NCBI GenBank assembly: GCA_937990735.1
Contig: CALKQT010000058.1
Span: 1-51,619, forward strand
Length of the DNA stretch: 51,619 nt
Source of the DNA: an uncultured Campylobacter sp.
GTDB lineage: Bacteria; Campylobacterota; Campylobacteria; Campylobacterales; Campylobacteraceae
Direction: 5' to 3'
In this document: in pieces, positions 1 to 8,855 of the stretch
How the letters are laid out: each line of letters begins with the position of its first letter
Position numbering within the stretch: position 1 is the stretch's first letter
Notes under the pieces: model-generated
The model's input: only the letters and a program-made list of their open reading frames with translations
Told to the model about the DNA's origin: nothing
Databases searched by the model: none
Made by a program: the position numbers and the translations under genes

Positions 1-166
1 TATCCTTTAAAATTTAATATAGTTTCATAGGACAAATTATAAAAGTTTCCAAAGAGTTTAACAAGCTTAAGAGCTACTATACATTTTTTAATATATAGTA
101 GTTTCTCTTAAACCGCCTGTATAATCTAGCGTTTTTAGCATTTGAAATTTTTTTGAAAAAATTTGA

Positions 167-189
167 AAAAGCCGTAAAAAAGGGCTTTT
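167..189 (-). terminator. Probable terminator after tRNA-Lys
   Basis: The arms AAAAGCC (167-173) and GGCTTTT (183-189) form a hairpin just past the 3' end of the minus-strand tRNA. Read on the minus strand, T-rich sequence fills the loop and follows the stem. It most likely ends the tRNA transcript. Confidence 0.5.
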
Positions 190-232
190 AAAAAAAATCA
201 AAAAACTAAAAATAGGGGGAAAATTTGATAGA

Positions 233-308
233 TGGTGTCCCGTGTAGGATTCGAACCTACGGCCGCCTGATTAAGAGTCAGATGCTCTACCAACTGAGCT
301 AACGAGAC
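233..308 (-). tRNA. tRNA-Lys (anticodon CTT)
   Basis: On the minus strand this 76-nt stretch folds as a complete cloverleaf. The acceptor arm GTCTCGT pairs with ACGGGAC (one T-G pair), the D arm is GCTC/GAGC, and the T arm carries GGTTCGAATCC. The anticodon stem TCTGA/TCAGG closes a CTCTTAA loop, which places CTT at positions 34-36, so it reads AAG lysine codons. The 3' CCA is encoded (233-235). A CTT isoacceptor fits the comparatively high G+C of this genome. Confidence 0.95.
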
Positions 309-532
309 AAGAATTGTAATTGTAGTGATAAAAATATAAAAAACTGATTAAATTTTATAAAAATTTCGTTAAATTTCATAAAATTTTATTCGGTCTTTAT
401 ATATCTAATAACTCATAAAAATTAAATAAAATACTTTAATAAAGAATTAATAAATCTTTTTAAAAATAACCTATGCGCTTCGATTTCACATCTAGGCGCT
501 CTAGCATAAACTCAACGCAAAGCCAAAGCAAG

Positions 533-552
533 AAGCCCCATAAACGGGGCTT
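533..552 (-). terminator. Rho-independent terminator of the SYLF gene
   Basis: Perfect 7-bp arms AAGCCCC (533-539) and GGGGCTT (546-552) enclose a 6-nt loop, about 12 bp past the stop of the minus-strand SYLF gene. Read on the minus strand it is followed by CTTGCTTT. G+C-rich stem and position both fit a terminator. Confidence 0.7.
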
Positions 553-563
553 GGCTCGATAAT

Positions 564-1382
564 TTATTTTGCTTTTTTAGCCTTTTTGCTTCGCGTAGCC
601 TTAGCATGAGTTCTAGGAGAGCGGTTTGAGATGATCGGCTTACCGTCAGGATATTTTTTCTGCACGTGATTTACAGGTATCGCTGCACTGCTGTTAGCGC
701 CGTATTTCTCGCCGTTTGTGAAATACTTCCTCATCACTTCTTTCCATCTTTTTGCGTATTTATTCGCGCGCGGAGAGTCATTTAAGATGTCCTCGTAGTC
801 GTAAATTCTCTCATAGAAGTCGTTAGTTAGTTGATCGTCGATAGTGATTCTGCCGTTGTCAATCGATACGCCTAGGTAGACGCCTGTTTGCTCGCCCGGG
901 CTTACCATCCATGCAGAAATATCAGGTAGATCGGTTGCGCGACCGGTTCTCCTACCTACGCCGCCTGCTGCAGCACCTACATTGATCTCAAGGGTGTCTG
1001 TGCCGGTAAAAATGTCTTGATATGACTTTGTAGTGTGGAATATCATAACGATGTCGCTCGTCTCGTAGCCTGCTTGTAAGCCCACGCCGTAGCCTTTATA
1101 TTTGATAAAAATCGGCGAACTCCACTCGCCGTTCTCGCCTTTGACGCTAAAAATTCCATCGCCGTATTGTAGCGATGCGCCCGCAGCTAAACGTTTTACG
1201 TCGGTTAGGATTGCGACGGCTTTGGCACTGGTTAGATAGCGCTCATCGGTACCGAAGTTATTAGCCGCTACGAAAGATCTAACGACGTTAGTCGCCGCTA
1301 TAACCTCTTGATTTGCCACGACGTCCGCGTGCAAAAGACCGCAAAGTACAACAGATGCTAGAAGCAAAAACTTTTTCATCAT
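564..1382 (-). CDS. SYLF (Ysc84/DUF500) domain lipid-binding protein, secreted
   Basis: 272 residues. Residues 1-19 (MMKKFLLLASVVLCGLLHA) look like a signal peptide, so the protein should be exported. The rest matches the SYLF family: GDGIFSVKG, then a WSSPIFIKYKGYGVGLQAGYE-type stretch, then the Gly-rich NVGAAAGGVGRRTGR segment and the SPGEQTGVYLGVSIDNG stretch. Family members bind phosphoinositides or other anionic lipids; the bacterial role is unclear. The C-terminal 20 residues are strongly basic (Lys, Arg, Ala). AAGGA lies 6 nt before the first of two tandem ATGs. It is a single-gene unit with its own terminator. The family call is firm, the cellular role is not. Confidence 0.85.
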   Translation of the reverse strand: MMKKFLLLASVVLCGLLHADVVANQEVIAATNVVRSFVAANNFGTDERYLTSAKAVAILTDVKRLAAGASLQYGDGIFSVKGENGEWSSPIFIKYKGYGVGLQAGYETSDIVMIFHTTKSYQDIFTGTDTLEINVGAAAGGVGRRTGRATDLPDISAWMVSPGEQTGVYLGVSIDNGRITIDDQLTNDFYERIYDYEDILNDSPRANKYAKRWKEVMRKYFTNGEKYGANSSAAIPVNHVQKKYPDGKPIISNRSPRTHAKATRSKKAKKAK

Positions 1383-1487
1383 TTAATCCTTTTAAAATTG
1401 AATTTTCGTTATTATAACAGCAATTTCATTTGTTTTAGCTAATTTTTAACAAAAAATTGATGAAAAATAACGAATTTTGGAAAATTT

Positions 1488-2300
1488 ATGAAATTTCTAG
1501 CTATTTTTGCACTTTTAGCGATCAAAATTTTCGCTTTAGACATAGTAAACGGTGATGTTGTTATCTTAAAATTAGATAAAAGCACAACCGAGTTGAGCTT
1601 TGGCTCAAAGCAAATTCCTCTCATCACAGCTCCAAATTCTAGCGATAAAATCGCCGTTTTAGCGGCGAATTACCGCGCTAAGGGGGATTTCGCGCTGCGA
1701 ATAGTAGATCAAAGCGGCAGCCACGAGCAGATCGTCGCTTTGAAAAAGGGCGAGTATAAAAAAGAGGCTCTAAGCGTCGCTCCTGGTAAAGTTAAACCAC
1801 CCAAAGAAGCCGCCGCGCGTATCAAAAAAGAGCTCGACGAAGCCAACGCGATCTATGCGATTACCACGCCACGCTATCTTTTTTCCACGCCGTTTGAGCT
1901 GCCTTTAAACTCCAAAATAACCTCTGCATTCGGCAATGCCCGCACCTTTAATGGTGAGCTTAAAAGCTATCACAGCGGCACCGATTATCGCGCCGCGGTA
2001 GGCACTGCAGTGCGCGCAGCCAATGACGGCGTCGTAGTCATCGCCAAAGACCGCTACTACGCCGGCGGCTCGGTCGTGATCGATCACGGCGGCGGCATCT
2101 ATTCGCAGTACTATCATCTAAGCGAGATCAAAGTGGCGCTTGGCGATCACGTTCACAAAGGCGATGAAATCGCGCTTTCGGGCGAGAGTGGTAGAGTCAG
2201 CGGCCCGCATCTGCACTTCGGCATCGCGATCAACGGCGTGAGCGTCAATCCGCTAAGCTTCGTCGCTAAATTCAACGAAGTGGTTTTTGGCGAGCGCTAA
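1488..2300 (+). CDS. M23 family peptidase (LytM-type murein endopeptidase)
   Basis: 270 residues with an N-terminal signal sequence (MKFLAIFALLAIKIFALD), so periplasmic. The C-terminal half is a LytM/M23 domain: the Zn-binding HSGTD motif near residue 163, then GGSVVIDHGGGIYSQYYHLS, then the second zinc motif HLHFGI near residue 245. Such enzymes cut peptidoglycan cross-bridges or stem peptides and shape the cell; in Campylobacter and Helicobacter, M23 enzymes help set helical form. The N-terminal half should be an inhibitory or spacer domain. The next gene starts 1 bp after its stop, so the two form an operon. From memory the pair matches Cj1235-Cj1236 of C. jejuni. Its start is ATG in AT-rich leader sequence. 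Confidence 0.88.
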   Translation: MKFLAIFALLAIKIFALDIVNGDVVILKLDKSTTELSFGSKQIPLITAPNSSDKIAVLAANYRAKGDFALRIVDQSGSHEQIVALKKGEYKKEALSVAPGKVKPPKEAAARIKKELDEANAIYAITTPRYLFSTPFELPLNSKITSAFGNARTFNGELKSYHSGTDYRAAVGTAVRAANDGVVVIAKDRYYAGGSVVIDHGGGIYSQYYHLSEIKVALGDHVHKGDEIALSGESGRVSGPHLHFGIAINGVSVNPLSFVAKFNEVVFGER

Positions 2301-2301
2301 A

Positions 2302-4155
2302 ATGTCCTACAATCCGAAGGAATTAATGAAAAAAATTCTCGCAGGCAGCGATTTTAAGCTAAAAGGCTCGGTCAAAGGTCGTGTGCGCGTCGCGAGTAGG
2401 GACGGAGCGATCGTAAATTTTACCGCCGCAGACTTCGGCGTGCAGAGCCTAAACGACAAAATTTCGCTCAGTGGCGAGCAGTTCGAGCGTTTTAGAGCCA
2501 GAATTTTTGGGATTTTAAACTCCGGCGGACGCGAGCTTGCAGGTAGGCTCACGCTCCCTTCTACGCCCAAAAAGAAAGCCCGCGCAGATCGTCTCCGCGA
2601 GGCGGATGGCTATGCGGAGTTTGACGGCGCCTGTGATTTTGGTAGCTTTTGCGGCGGAGATTTAAGCGCAGTTTTGCCCGAGGCTGGTGGCAGCTTGGCA
2701 GAGACTTTGTATGCTACAAACGCAAGGTGCGGCGAGCGATATTTTTCTGCGCGCAGCGCTCAGAGCGCGCAAGGCTTTACTTCTAGGGCAGAATTTCAAG
2801 ATGTTTCGCAAGCAGAATTTTATGGTGTGGCTCAGGCGGAATTTTGCGCAGATACCGCGTGGGATACGACGCGCGAGAATTTAATTTTGCAAAATGACGC
2901 TGCGCAGGATGATATGAGCGTGGGGCTCGCCGCTAGTTTCGAAGAGAGCGCAAATGCGAGGAGTAAAAATTTTATGCCGCAAAGCTCTGCGCTCGTGAAA
3001 GATTCCGCATTTGAGGCGCAAAATTCTAATTTTATGGCGCAAGCAGAGGATTTTATGGCTGAAAATTTGTTTGTAGCAAAGCAGGACGCGGACTTGCGAA
3101 GTAAAAATTCTACGGCACAAAGCTCTGCATCAAAAAATTCCACTTTCGCAAATTCTGCGCTTGATATAAAGTGCGCAAATGATTGCAAGCCTCAAGGCTC
3201 CGAGTTTGCCAAGAAGCAAAGCGCTAATTTCGCTAGCTGCCGTGCCGTAAATTTTGCCTCGGAAAATGTCTTGGAATCCGCGTTTCAAGATGAGAATTTC
3301 GTCGGTGAGAATTCAATGTTTTTGGCAAAAGGGCAAAATTACGCGTCCGAAAATTCCGCCGGGCAAAATTTAGAGCAGAAAAGCTCCGCACAAGAGCGAC
3401 ATCCTTTAAATTTGCCGCCGCAAGCGGGAAATAAATTTGCGCCCGAATTTGCGCGATTCGCGCAGTCTGCGTTAACGGGTGAGAATTCTACGGTTGCTTC
3501 TTCTATGGCGGAGGGGGCGCTTGGTGATGAGTCTGCGTCCGCAGTTTTCGGGAGCGAATCAACTTTTGCGGCTAAGCCCGTAAATTTCTATGGCAAGTCT
3601 GCGCGCAAAGCGCCTACGAAAGAGCGCGCGAGCCTTCGAGAGCGTCCGCAGGCTCTGCCTATCGCAAGCGCTTCGCGCCCTATCTCGCTACCGCAAGCGC
3701 CTAGAGCTAGGCTCATCGAGCTTAAGCCGCGCTTTATAGGCATCGCGCATAGGATTAAAATTTCGTTTTTGAAAAAGAGCGCGAGCGAGCCTGGCGAAGG
3801 GGTTTTGGCGCGCGTTCGTATTCCACTTTTGATGGAGAATTTCGGTCTTAATGATATTTTGTCGTCCACGGCGAGCTACCAAATGGCGAAAAAGATGGTG
3901 CGCACGATCGCCGATCTTTACATCGCCAAGGACCTGCGCGGCGTGCACATAGGCGTGCCGGTGCGCCTTGAAATGGGCTTTAAAAGCGGTATCTCCGACG
4001 TCAGCAACCACGCCTTTATCTTTAAGCTCATCGAGGACAGCCTCGTTAAAAACGGCGTCATCGACGACGACAATGCAGATATCGTGCGCGAGATCAAGCT
4101 TTTTAAGCAAGACGTTTTCGACGGGGTTTTAGTAAACATCGTGCGGTTTGAGTAG
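2302..4155 (+). CDS. Conserved protein with RusA-like C-terminal domain and a huge low-complexity insertion
   Basis: 617 residues from the ATG at 2302; an upstream in-frame start at 2287 would overlap the previous stop. Three parts are visible. Residues 1-95 are a conserved-looking N-domain. Residues 95-470 are low complexity, rich in N, S, A, Q, F and E. Residues 472-617 are a compact C-domain. The C-domain has SDVSNHAFIFKLIEDSL followed by VIDDDN, with D566, K575, D579 and D588-D590. This resembles the D-x-D-N...K...DAL...DD pattern of RusA-type Holliday-junction resolvases, although the first motif is D-V-S-N. From memory the C. jejuni counterpart (Cj1236) is short and unannotated. The junction-resolvase link is inference; the middle block is probably disordered. 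Confidence 0.6.
   Translation: MSYNPKELMKKILAGSDFKLKGSVKGRVRVASRDGAIVNFTAADFGVQSLNDKISLSGEQFERFRARIFGILNSGGRELAGRLTLPSTPKKKARADRLREADGYAEFDGACDFGSFCGGDLSAVLPEAGGSLAETLYATNARCGERYFSARSAQSAQGFTSRAEFQDVSQAEFYGVAQAEFCADTAWDTTRENLILQNDAAQDDMSVGLAASFEESANARSKNFMPQSSALVKDSAFEAQNSNFMAQAEDFMAENLFVAKQDADLRSKNSTAQSSASKNSTFANSALDIKCANDCKPQGSEFAKKQSANFASCRAVNFASENVLESAFQDENFVGENSMFLAKGQNYASENSAGQNLEQKSSAQERHPLNLPPQAGNKFAPEFARFAQSALTGENSTVASSMAEGALGDESASAVFGSESTFAAKPVNFYGKSARKAPTKERASLRERPQALPIASASRPISLPQAPRARLIELKPRFIGIAHRIKISFLKKSASEPGEGVLARVRIPLLMENFGLNDILSSTASYQMAKKMVRTIADLYIAKDLRGVHIGVPVRLEMGFKSGISDVSNHAFIFKLIEDSLVKNGVIDDDNADIVREIKLFKQDVFDGVLVNIVRFE
2600..3690 (+). repeat. RAATTY-rich insertion in the RusA-like gene
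   Basis: About 1.1 kb of degenerate repeats with cores such as GCAGAATTTTA, CAAAATTCT and AAAAATTCTA, spaced roughly 25-40 bp apart. The hexamer falls in two reading phases, giving A-E-F early and Q-N-S/K-N-S later. No ordered domain is visible in the translation. The boundaries are approximate. Confidence 0.75.
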
Positions 4156-4286
4156 AGACTTTGCGTATAAATTTTAAAATTTTGCGTTACCGCATGAAAT
4201 TCCATCGTTTTCGAGCTTTAGCTTGCACCGCAGCAAGCGCTTTTTAAAATTTTTGATCAAACCAGTAAAAATTTGAAAGGATTGAG

Positions 4287-4850
4287 ATGCAAAAAGCCTT
4301 TTTTAATTCGCCCATTGGAATGCTTGAAATTTGGGATGATGAGATCGGGATCTGCAGTATCGACTGGGTCAAAAACTCTGCTTGCAGGCCCAATGATGAG
4401 ATCTTTAAAAAGCGCGACGCAGGGCTTAAATTCGGTTTTGTGCGTGCCGCGGATGATAAAGGACGCGATTTAAAGCTTAGCGATTTAAGAAAGAATTTGA
4501 CTCTTTGCGCCGACGAGCTTAGCGCCTATTTTAGGGGCGAGCTTGAGAGCTTCAGCGTTAAACTGAGCCAAAATGGCACGCAGTTTCAAAAGTCCGTGTG
4601 GAGCGCGCTTTTAGAGATCTCTTACGGCGAGGTCATGACATACGGCGAGCTAGCTGCGGCTATCGGCAGACCGCGCGCAAGCCGCGCAGTAGGCAGCGCA
4701 AACGGCAAAAACAAAATCCCCATCATCGTGCCGTGCCACCGCGTCGTAGCTTCGGGCGGGCTCGGAGGATACAGCGGCGCGGGCGGCGTAGCGACCAAAG
4801 CGTGGCTGCTAAACTTTGAAAGAGAAAGCCTAGCCAAATTTAGCAAGTAA
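4287..4850 (+). CDS. ogt: Methylated-DNA--protein-cysteine S-methyltransferase
   Basis: 187 residues. It removes alkyl groups from O6 of guanine (and O4 of thymine) by transfer to its own cysteine. The active-site motif PCHRVV is present near residue 150, preceded by the helix-turn-helix DNA-binding stretch with YGEVMTYGELAAAIGRP and the arginine-finger region ASRAVGSANGKN. It is followed by GGLGGYSGAGG and a short C-terminal helix. The length is usual for the family. The ATG follows AAAGGATTGAG. It stands alone, with 130 bp to the gene before it and a gene-free kilobase after it. Confidence 0.95.
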   Translation: MQKAFFNSPIGMLEIWDDEIGICSIDWVKNSACRPNDEIFKKRDAGLKFGFVRAADDKGRDLKLSDLRKNLTLCADELSAYFRGELESFSVKLSQNGTQFQKSVWSALLEISYGEVMTYGELAAAIGRPRASRAVGSANGKNKIPIIVPCHRVVASGGLGGYSGAGGVATKAWLLNFERESLAKFSK

Positions 4851-5909
4851 AATTCCGTTAATTCCGCCTTGCCGCTCAGGCGTTTATTTTAAAATTTTAC
4901 CGCGCGATGCTGCGAAATTTCGTAAAGCGATTTTGTAAATTTCTAGTTTTGCAGCGACCAAGGTAGTTAAAATTTGGCAAGAAGCGAAGCCTGCTAAGCC
5001 TGCTTTCAAGTCCTAACTTTAAATTTATCGCGCCGCAGACGCTTGCTATGAGCGGTTGAAATTTTTCGCAGTGATAAATTTAGCCTCGCGAAATTCCGCG
5101 CTGAAGTCCTTCGATAAATTTTCATCTTGCGTGCATTTAGTGCGGCAGCGCGTAAAGCAGCAAAATTTTGAGTCCCTTTCGTGAAAATAGGCAAGGATAG
5201 CAAGGTTTTGTTGCGGAGTTTTGCAGAGGCTAAAAATTCTATGCTGCCGCGCCGTACGGGCAAAATTTCACATTGCCGTATCAAAGCAAAGTAAAATTCT
5301 TAAATCGCGCTTGCCGAGGTAGGGTAAAATTCCCGCAGAGGCGGTAGAGCGAGGCAGAATTTATCCCAGCGGTAACGTGACTAAGTAAAATTTTATAAAT
5401 CCACGAAGCGGGCGGTATCCCAGCAGAAACGGCATTGTCTTAGCAAGCTTCTTGCGAAAGCGGCGGGTGCGCCAAAGATAAAATTTCTCGCGGAGGCGGC
5501 AAAGTACAGCAGTATGCCGCTAGAGTCACCTGACGAAGATGAAATTCTACGCAAAGAGAGCGAGATGAATTTTGCATAAAGACCGCGCTATTTGCTGAAA
5601 TTCTCGCAGAAGTAGCATTCTTCTAAAAAATTCCTAGTAGCGGTAGCGTTCGTCGGCGAAGCTCGCCTTTGAGGTGGTGGCGTTTTGCTAAGGCTTTTTG
5701 CGAAATCGACGTTGCATAGCAAAGTAATTATAAAAGCGGCGAGCGTGCTGCAGATAAAATTCTTAGCAAAAGCGGCGCAGAGTGAAATTCCTACGTAAGA
5801 CGCACGGTAAAGATAAAATTTGCCAAGCAACTACGAGCGAAAACCCTGGCAAAATCAGCAAAGCTTGGTAGAACGAAGAAAATCTACGTAGCTTTGCCAA
5901 ATTCCTAAA
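4851..5909. other. Gene-free stretch rich in degenerate RAATTY-centred repeats
   Basis: About 1.06 kb with no supportable gene. By hand I count about 26 RAATTY hexamers, roughly one per 40 bp. Many sit in a loose unit of the form (A/G)TAAAATTC-YCGC-(G/A)AGGCGGYA-(A/G)AG, for example near 5328, 5476 and 5750. Open frames here (such as 5006-5284 on the minus strand) have unnatural composition and no ribosome site. It could be decayed coding DNA or a repeat field. Confidence 0.6.
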
Positions 5910-7088
5910 TTAGTCGAAATTTTCTATCAGATCGCTAAAAATTTTAGCTAGATTTTCGACGTCACTAATCTCTACTCGTTCGTTGATCTGATGGATCGTG
6001 TCGTTTCGCACGCCAAACTCCGCCGTCTCCACGCCAAACTCCGCGAAGTATCTCGCGTCGCTCGTGCCGCCTGCGGTGTTTAGCTCGGCTACTGCGCCGC
6101 AGATCTTCTGCACGCTAGCGCTTAGTTTTTGCACGATTTTGGAGTTTCGCTGAGTCAAGAAGGGCTTTGAGGAGCTTTTTAACGCAAGGTGTAGCGACGC
6201 GCCTGCTCGCAGCTGTGCGGTGCAGCTCATTTCTAGCTTGCCGCAGGATTCGCTTTCGCTGCATAGCGCATCTTTTGCATCTAACTCAAATAACCTCAGT
6301 ACGTAGTCCCGCACGTCTTCTAGCCCCAGCCCTACGCCGCCGCGTACGTTAAACATCACGCGTACGTCCTTGGGTGTTACGTTTACTACCTGCGAACCGC
6401 CGCGAATGTCGGTGATGACTATCTTGGCTGGAGCGAAATCCTCGCTACCCGCGTCCAGATCATGCCCCGCAAGACTTGCAAGAACCGGCGCTAAAATGTG
6501 GACAGGATTGATGCATTTATCTGGGTAGGCTGCGTGCCCGCCGATACCCGTGAGTGTGAGGACGCCGTTAATCGAGCCGCGGCGGCCGATCTTAATGGTA
6601 TCGCCGAAGCATACTTCGCAGGTAGGCTCCGCAACGATTGCGAAGTCGGGTAGGGCACCTTGCTCGCGCAATTTAGAAAGCATTTCGCGCGTGCCGTAGA
6701 TGCCGTCGCCCTCCTCATCGCTGGTTATTAGTAGGCTCAGCGTACCCTTAAAATCGCGTGCCGCCGCTAGCGCGCAGATTGCCGCTGCGATGCCGCTTTT
6801 CATATCCTGCGCGCCGCGGCCGTAGATGAAGCCGTCCGATTCTACCGGCACAAACGGATCGCTCGCCCAGCCTTCGCCCGGCGGCACGACGTCGATGTGC
6901 CCGGCAAAGCACAGATGCGGACCCTGTCCGAAGCGCTTGGTAAAAATCGCGTTAGTTACGCCGTTTAGCTCAAATCTATCCTCGCTAAAGTCCGCCAGCA
7001 GCATCGAGACGTAGTTGAAAGCTCCGTCGTCGCTAGGCGTGAGCGAGCGGAATTTGATGAGCTCTTTTAGAATTTCAATCGGTTTCAT
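5910..7088 (-). CDS. dapE: Succinyl-diaminopimelate desuccinylase
   Basis: 392 residues of the M20 metallopeptidase family. It hydrolyses N-succinyl-LL-2,6-diaminopimelate to LL-diaminopimelate and succinate, in lysine and peptidoglycan precursor synthesis. The metal and active-site motifs are all there: GHIDVVPPGEGW, GRGAQDMKSG, SDEEGDGIYGT, and the C-terminal GGTSDARYFAEFG. It is about 25 residues longer than I expect (C. jejuni about 365), with extra Ser/Cys-rich sequence after the dimerisation domain (SESESCGKLEMSCTAQL). ATG preceded by AAAGGATGGCTT. A LysE-type exporter gene lies 15 bp upstream on the same strand, the arrangement I recall from C. jejuni (Cj1048c-Cj1049c). Confidence 0.94.
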   Translation of the reverse strand: MKPIEILKELIKFRSLTPSDDGAFNYVSMLLADFSEDRFELNGVTNAIFTKRFGQGPHLCFAGHIDVVPPGEGWASDPFVPVESDGFIYGRGAQDMKSGIAAAICALAAARDFKGTLSLLITSDEEGDGIYGTREMLSKLREQGALPDFAIVAEPTCEVCFGDTIKIGRRGSINGVLTLTGIGGHAAYPDKCINPVHILAPVLASLAGHDLDAGSEDFAPAKIVITDIRGGSQVVNVTPKDVRVMFNVRGGVGLGLEDVRDYVLRLFELDAKDALCSESESCGKLEMSCTAQLRAGASLHLALKSSSKPFLTQRNSKIVQKLSASVQKICGAVAELNTAGGTSDARYFAEFGVETAEFGVRNDTIHQINERVEISDVENLAKIFSDLIENFD

Positions 7089-7103
7089 AAGCCATCCTTT
7101 GGT

Positions 7104-7700
7104 TTAAATTTTAGCGAAAATTATAGCGTATAAAAGCTTTAGCGCAAAAAATGTCAAAATAAACGCCGAGATATATGCAAATGCCCGCACTACTATATTT
7201 GGAAGCTTGCTACGAGCTAGATATATTGCAAGCGGAAAAAGCGTGATCCAAGCTAAAATTCCGCTTACAAGCCCCGCAAGGGCAAGCGCGAAATCTGCTC
7301 GCGCGGTGCCGGCAGATACGCTGAGCCAAAACATAATGACGTATGGATTTAGTAAATTTATCAAAAAGCCTTTGCTATAAAGCGCCGCGCCTGAGCAAGC
7401 CTCGACGCTTGCAGGCTGCACCGAGCTAGTCGCGCCATGCCAGATCGCGTACGCCGTGTAGAGTAAAAAGCATGCGCCAAATACCGATATGCAGGCAAAA
7501 ACGATCGGGATTTTGGCTAGCTGCGATATGCCAAACGCCGATAGCGCCAGATACAGCATATCCGCGCTCATGGCGCCTAGGCCCAGGCACAGCGCCTTGG
7601 TGTAGCTTCGCAGCGCGTAGGACATTATCAGTACGTTTACCGGGCCGATCGGCACGCTAACGCCAAGTCCCATCAAAATCCCTTGTAAAAATTGTTGCAT
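7104..7700 (-). CDS. LysE/RhtB family amino-acid exporter
   Basis: 198 residues from the ATG at 7700. GTAAGGAGAGGG lies directly before it, so I prefer it to the in-frame start 21 nt upstream. About six hydrophobic segments are visible. The N-terminus GILMGLGVSVPIGPVNVLIM contains the PxGP motif (here PIGPVN) typical of LysE-type carriers, and NPYVIMFWLSV is the second family signature. Such proteins export lysine, threonine, homoserine or similar amino acids from the cytoplasm. It lies 15 bp before dapE and is probably cotranscribed with it, which would suit lysine homeostasis. The substrate cannot be read from sequence. Confidence 0.85.
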   Translation of the reverse strand: MQQFLQGILMGLGVSVPIGPVNVLIMSYALRSYTKALCLGLGAMSADMLYLALSAFGISQLAKIPIVFACISVFGACFLLYTAYAIWHGATSSVQPASVEACSGAALYSKGFLINLLNPYVIMFWLSVSAGTARADFALALAGLVSGILAWITLFPLAIYLARSKLPNIVVRAFAYISAFILTFFALKLLYAIIFAKI

Positions 7701-7750
7701 CCCTCTCCTTACATTCCCCAAACTGCTCTAAAATTTCGGCGTGCGATGCT

Positions 7751-7830
7751 GCGAATAGATCTATGGGCGCGGCTTTGCGAATAGATCGATGACGCACAGC
7801 TTCGCGAATAGATCGATCTGAAATTCCGCG
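7751..7830. repeat. Three tandem copies of a 26-27 nt unit
   Basis: GCGAATAGATC recurs at 7751, 7777 and 7804, followed by T/GATG-like sequence, giving units of 26 and 27 nt. The repeats are direct and almost identical in the first 15 nt. They are too few and have no unique spacers, so this is not a CRISPR array. Confidence 0.8.
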
Positions 7831-7839
7831 CGCCCGTCG

Positions 7840-8040
7840 ATCGGTTTTAAATTTTACGTGATCGCTGCCGTAATGTGCTCTGGCTCTAAAATTTTAATGC
7901 AAGCGTCGTAGTGCGCTCGGCTCTAAAATTTTTAACGCGTGCGGTCGCATATGCTTCGACTTTGAAATTTTAACGAGCGCTTCACATACACGCTCAGTCG
8001 CAAAATTTCAATATGAGCATTATGTGCTTGAAATTTATAC
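7840..8040. repeat. Degenerate 37-40 nt tandem array
   Basis: Units begin near 7842, 7882, 7919, 7958 and 7996. The shared form is GGCTCTAAAATTTTAA followed by GCG(T/C)...GTGCGCTC, with AAATTT always in the same place. Spacing is 37-40 nt and similarity falls off toward the right end. Confidence 0.65.
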
Positions 8041-8855
8041 GAGTATTCGTGCGGCGGACCCGCTCACTAGACTTCAAATTTAGTTTTTAAATTTTAACGC
8101 ACAGATCGCGCCTTAAATTTGTGTTTTAAATTTACGGCTCGAATTTTGCGAGGCAAAATCCATCGTTTCGCCTGTGCCGCTAAGTTTTCGAGTTAAATTC
8201 CGCAAGTCGAAATTTAAATTTCATCGCCGGTAGCAGAGCCGTCACTCTAGTCGTGAGCTAAATTTAACAAGGCAAAATTTAGATCGGCGGTAAACGGCGG
8301 CTCGCGCAAGTCGGTAAGTTTTAGTCGCGTAAATTTAAAGATCGCGGCGGTAAAATTTAGCCCGCCGGGGCTCTGCGTAATTTCAGACATTTGCGTATCC
8401 GCGCTCGTAAATCGCGGCTGAAATTTTGCGAAGCGAAATCGCGCTTTAAAATTTTATCCGCAAATTTTAAAATTTAGTCGCAGCGTCTGAAATTTAATCG
8501 GACGCCCGCTTTAAATTTAGCCGCACGCCCGCAATTAGGTTGCGCCCATATTTAAATTTTATCGGCCGCCGCAAAACAGACGTGCCGCAGAGCATATCTC
8601 GCCACGACGCTAAATCGCGCCGTAAATTTTATCGTTTCGCAGCGGAGCAAATTTTTTACACTGCAAAGCAAGAGCTTGCGCGCCGCCGTATTTCAATCTG
8701 CACCGCAGAGCAAATTTTTCGCCGCAGCTTGGTTTGCAGAGATCTTGCGCGCAAAGCCCGCTTCATAAAAATTACGCGCCTACAAGAGGAAGGCGGCGGC
8801 GGTTCGTTTATGCCAAAGTCTGTCAAAAATCCCCATCACGCCGCAAAAGTACGTT

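Larger units (their letters stand above)
7722..8855. other. Gene-free stretch with short degenerate tandem repeats
   Basis: About 1.13 kb without a supportable gene. AAATTT/AAAATTTTAA blocks alternate with G+C-rich blocks throughout. Two local arrays are listed separately. A 123-residue open frame at 8540-8911 is Arg/Cys-rich without a ribosome site and overlaps the convergent gene end, so I do not call it. Confidence 0.6.

Noticed and set aside
5006..5284. 92-codon open frame on the minus strand in the ogt-dapE spacer
   Set aside because: Composition is unlike protein, it has no ribosome site, and the DNA is repeat field.
7751..8040. Possible CRISPR array
   Set aside because: Units drift, spacing is 26-40 bp with no unique spacers of constant length, and no cas gene is near.
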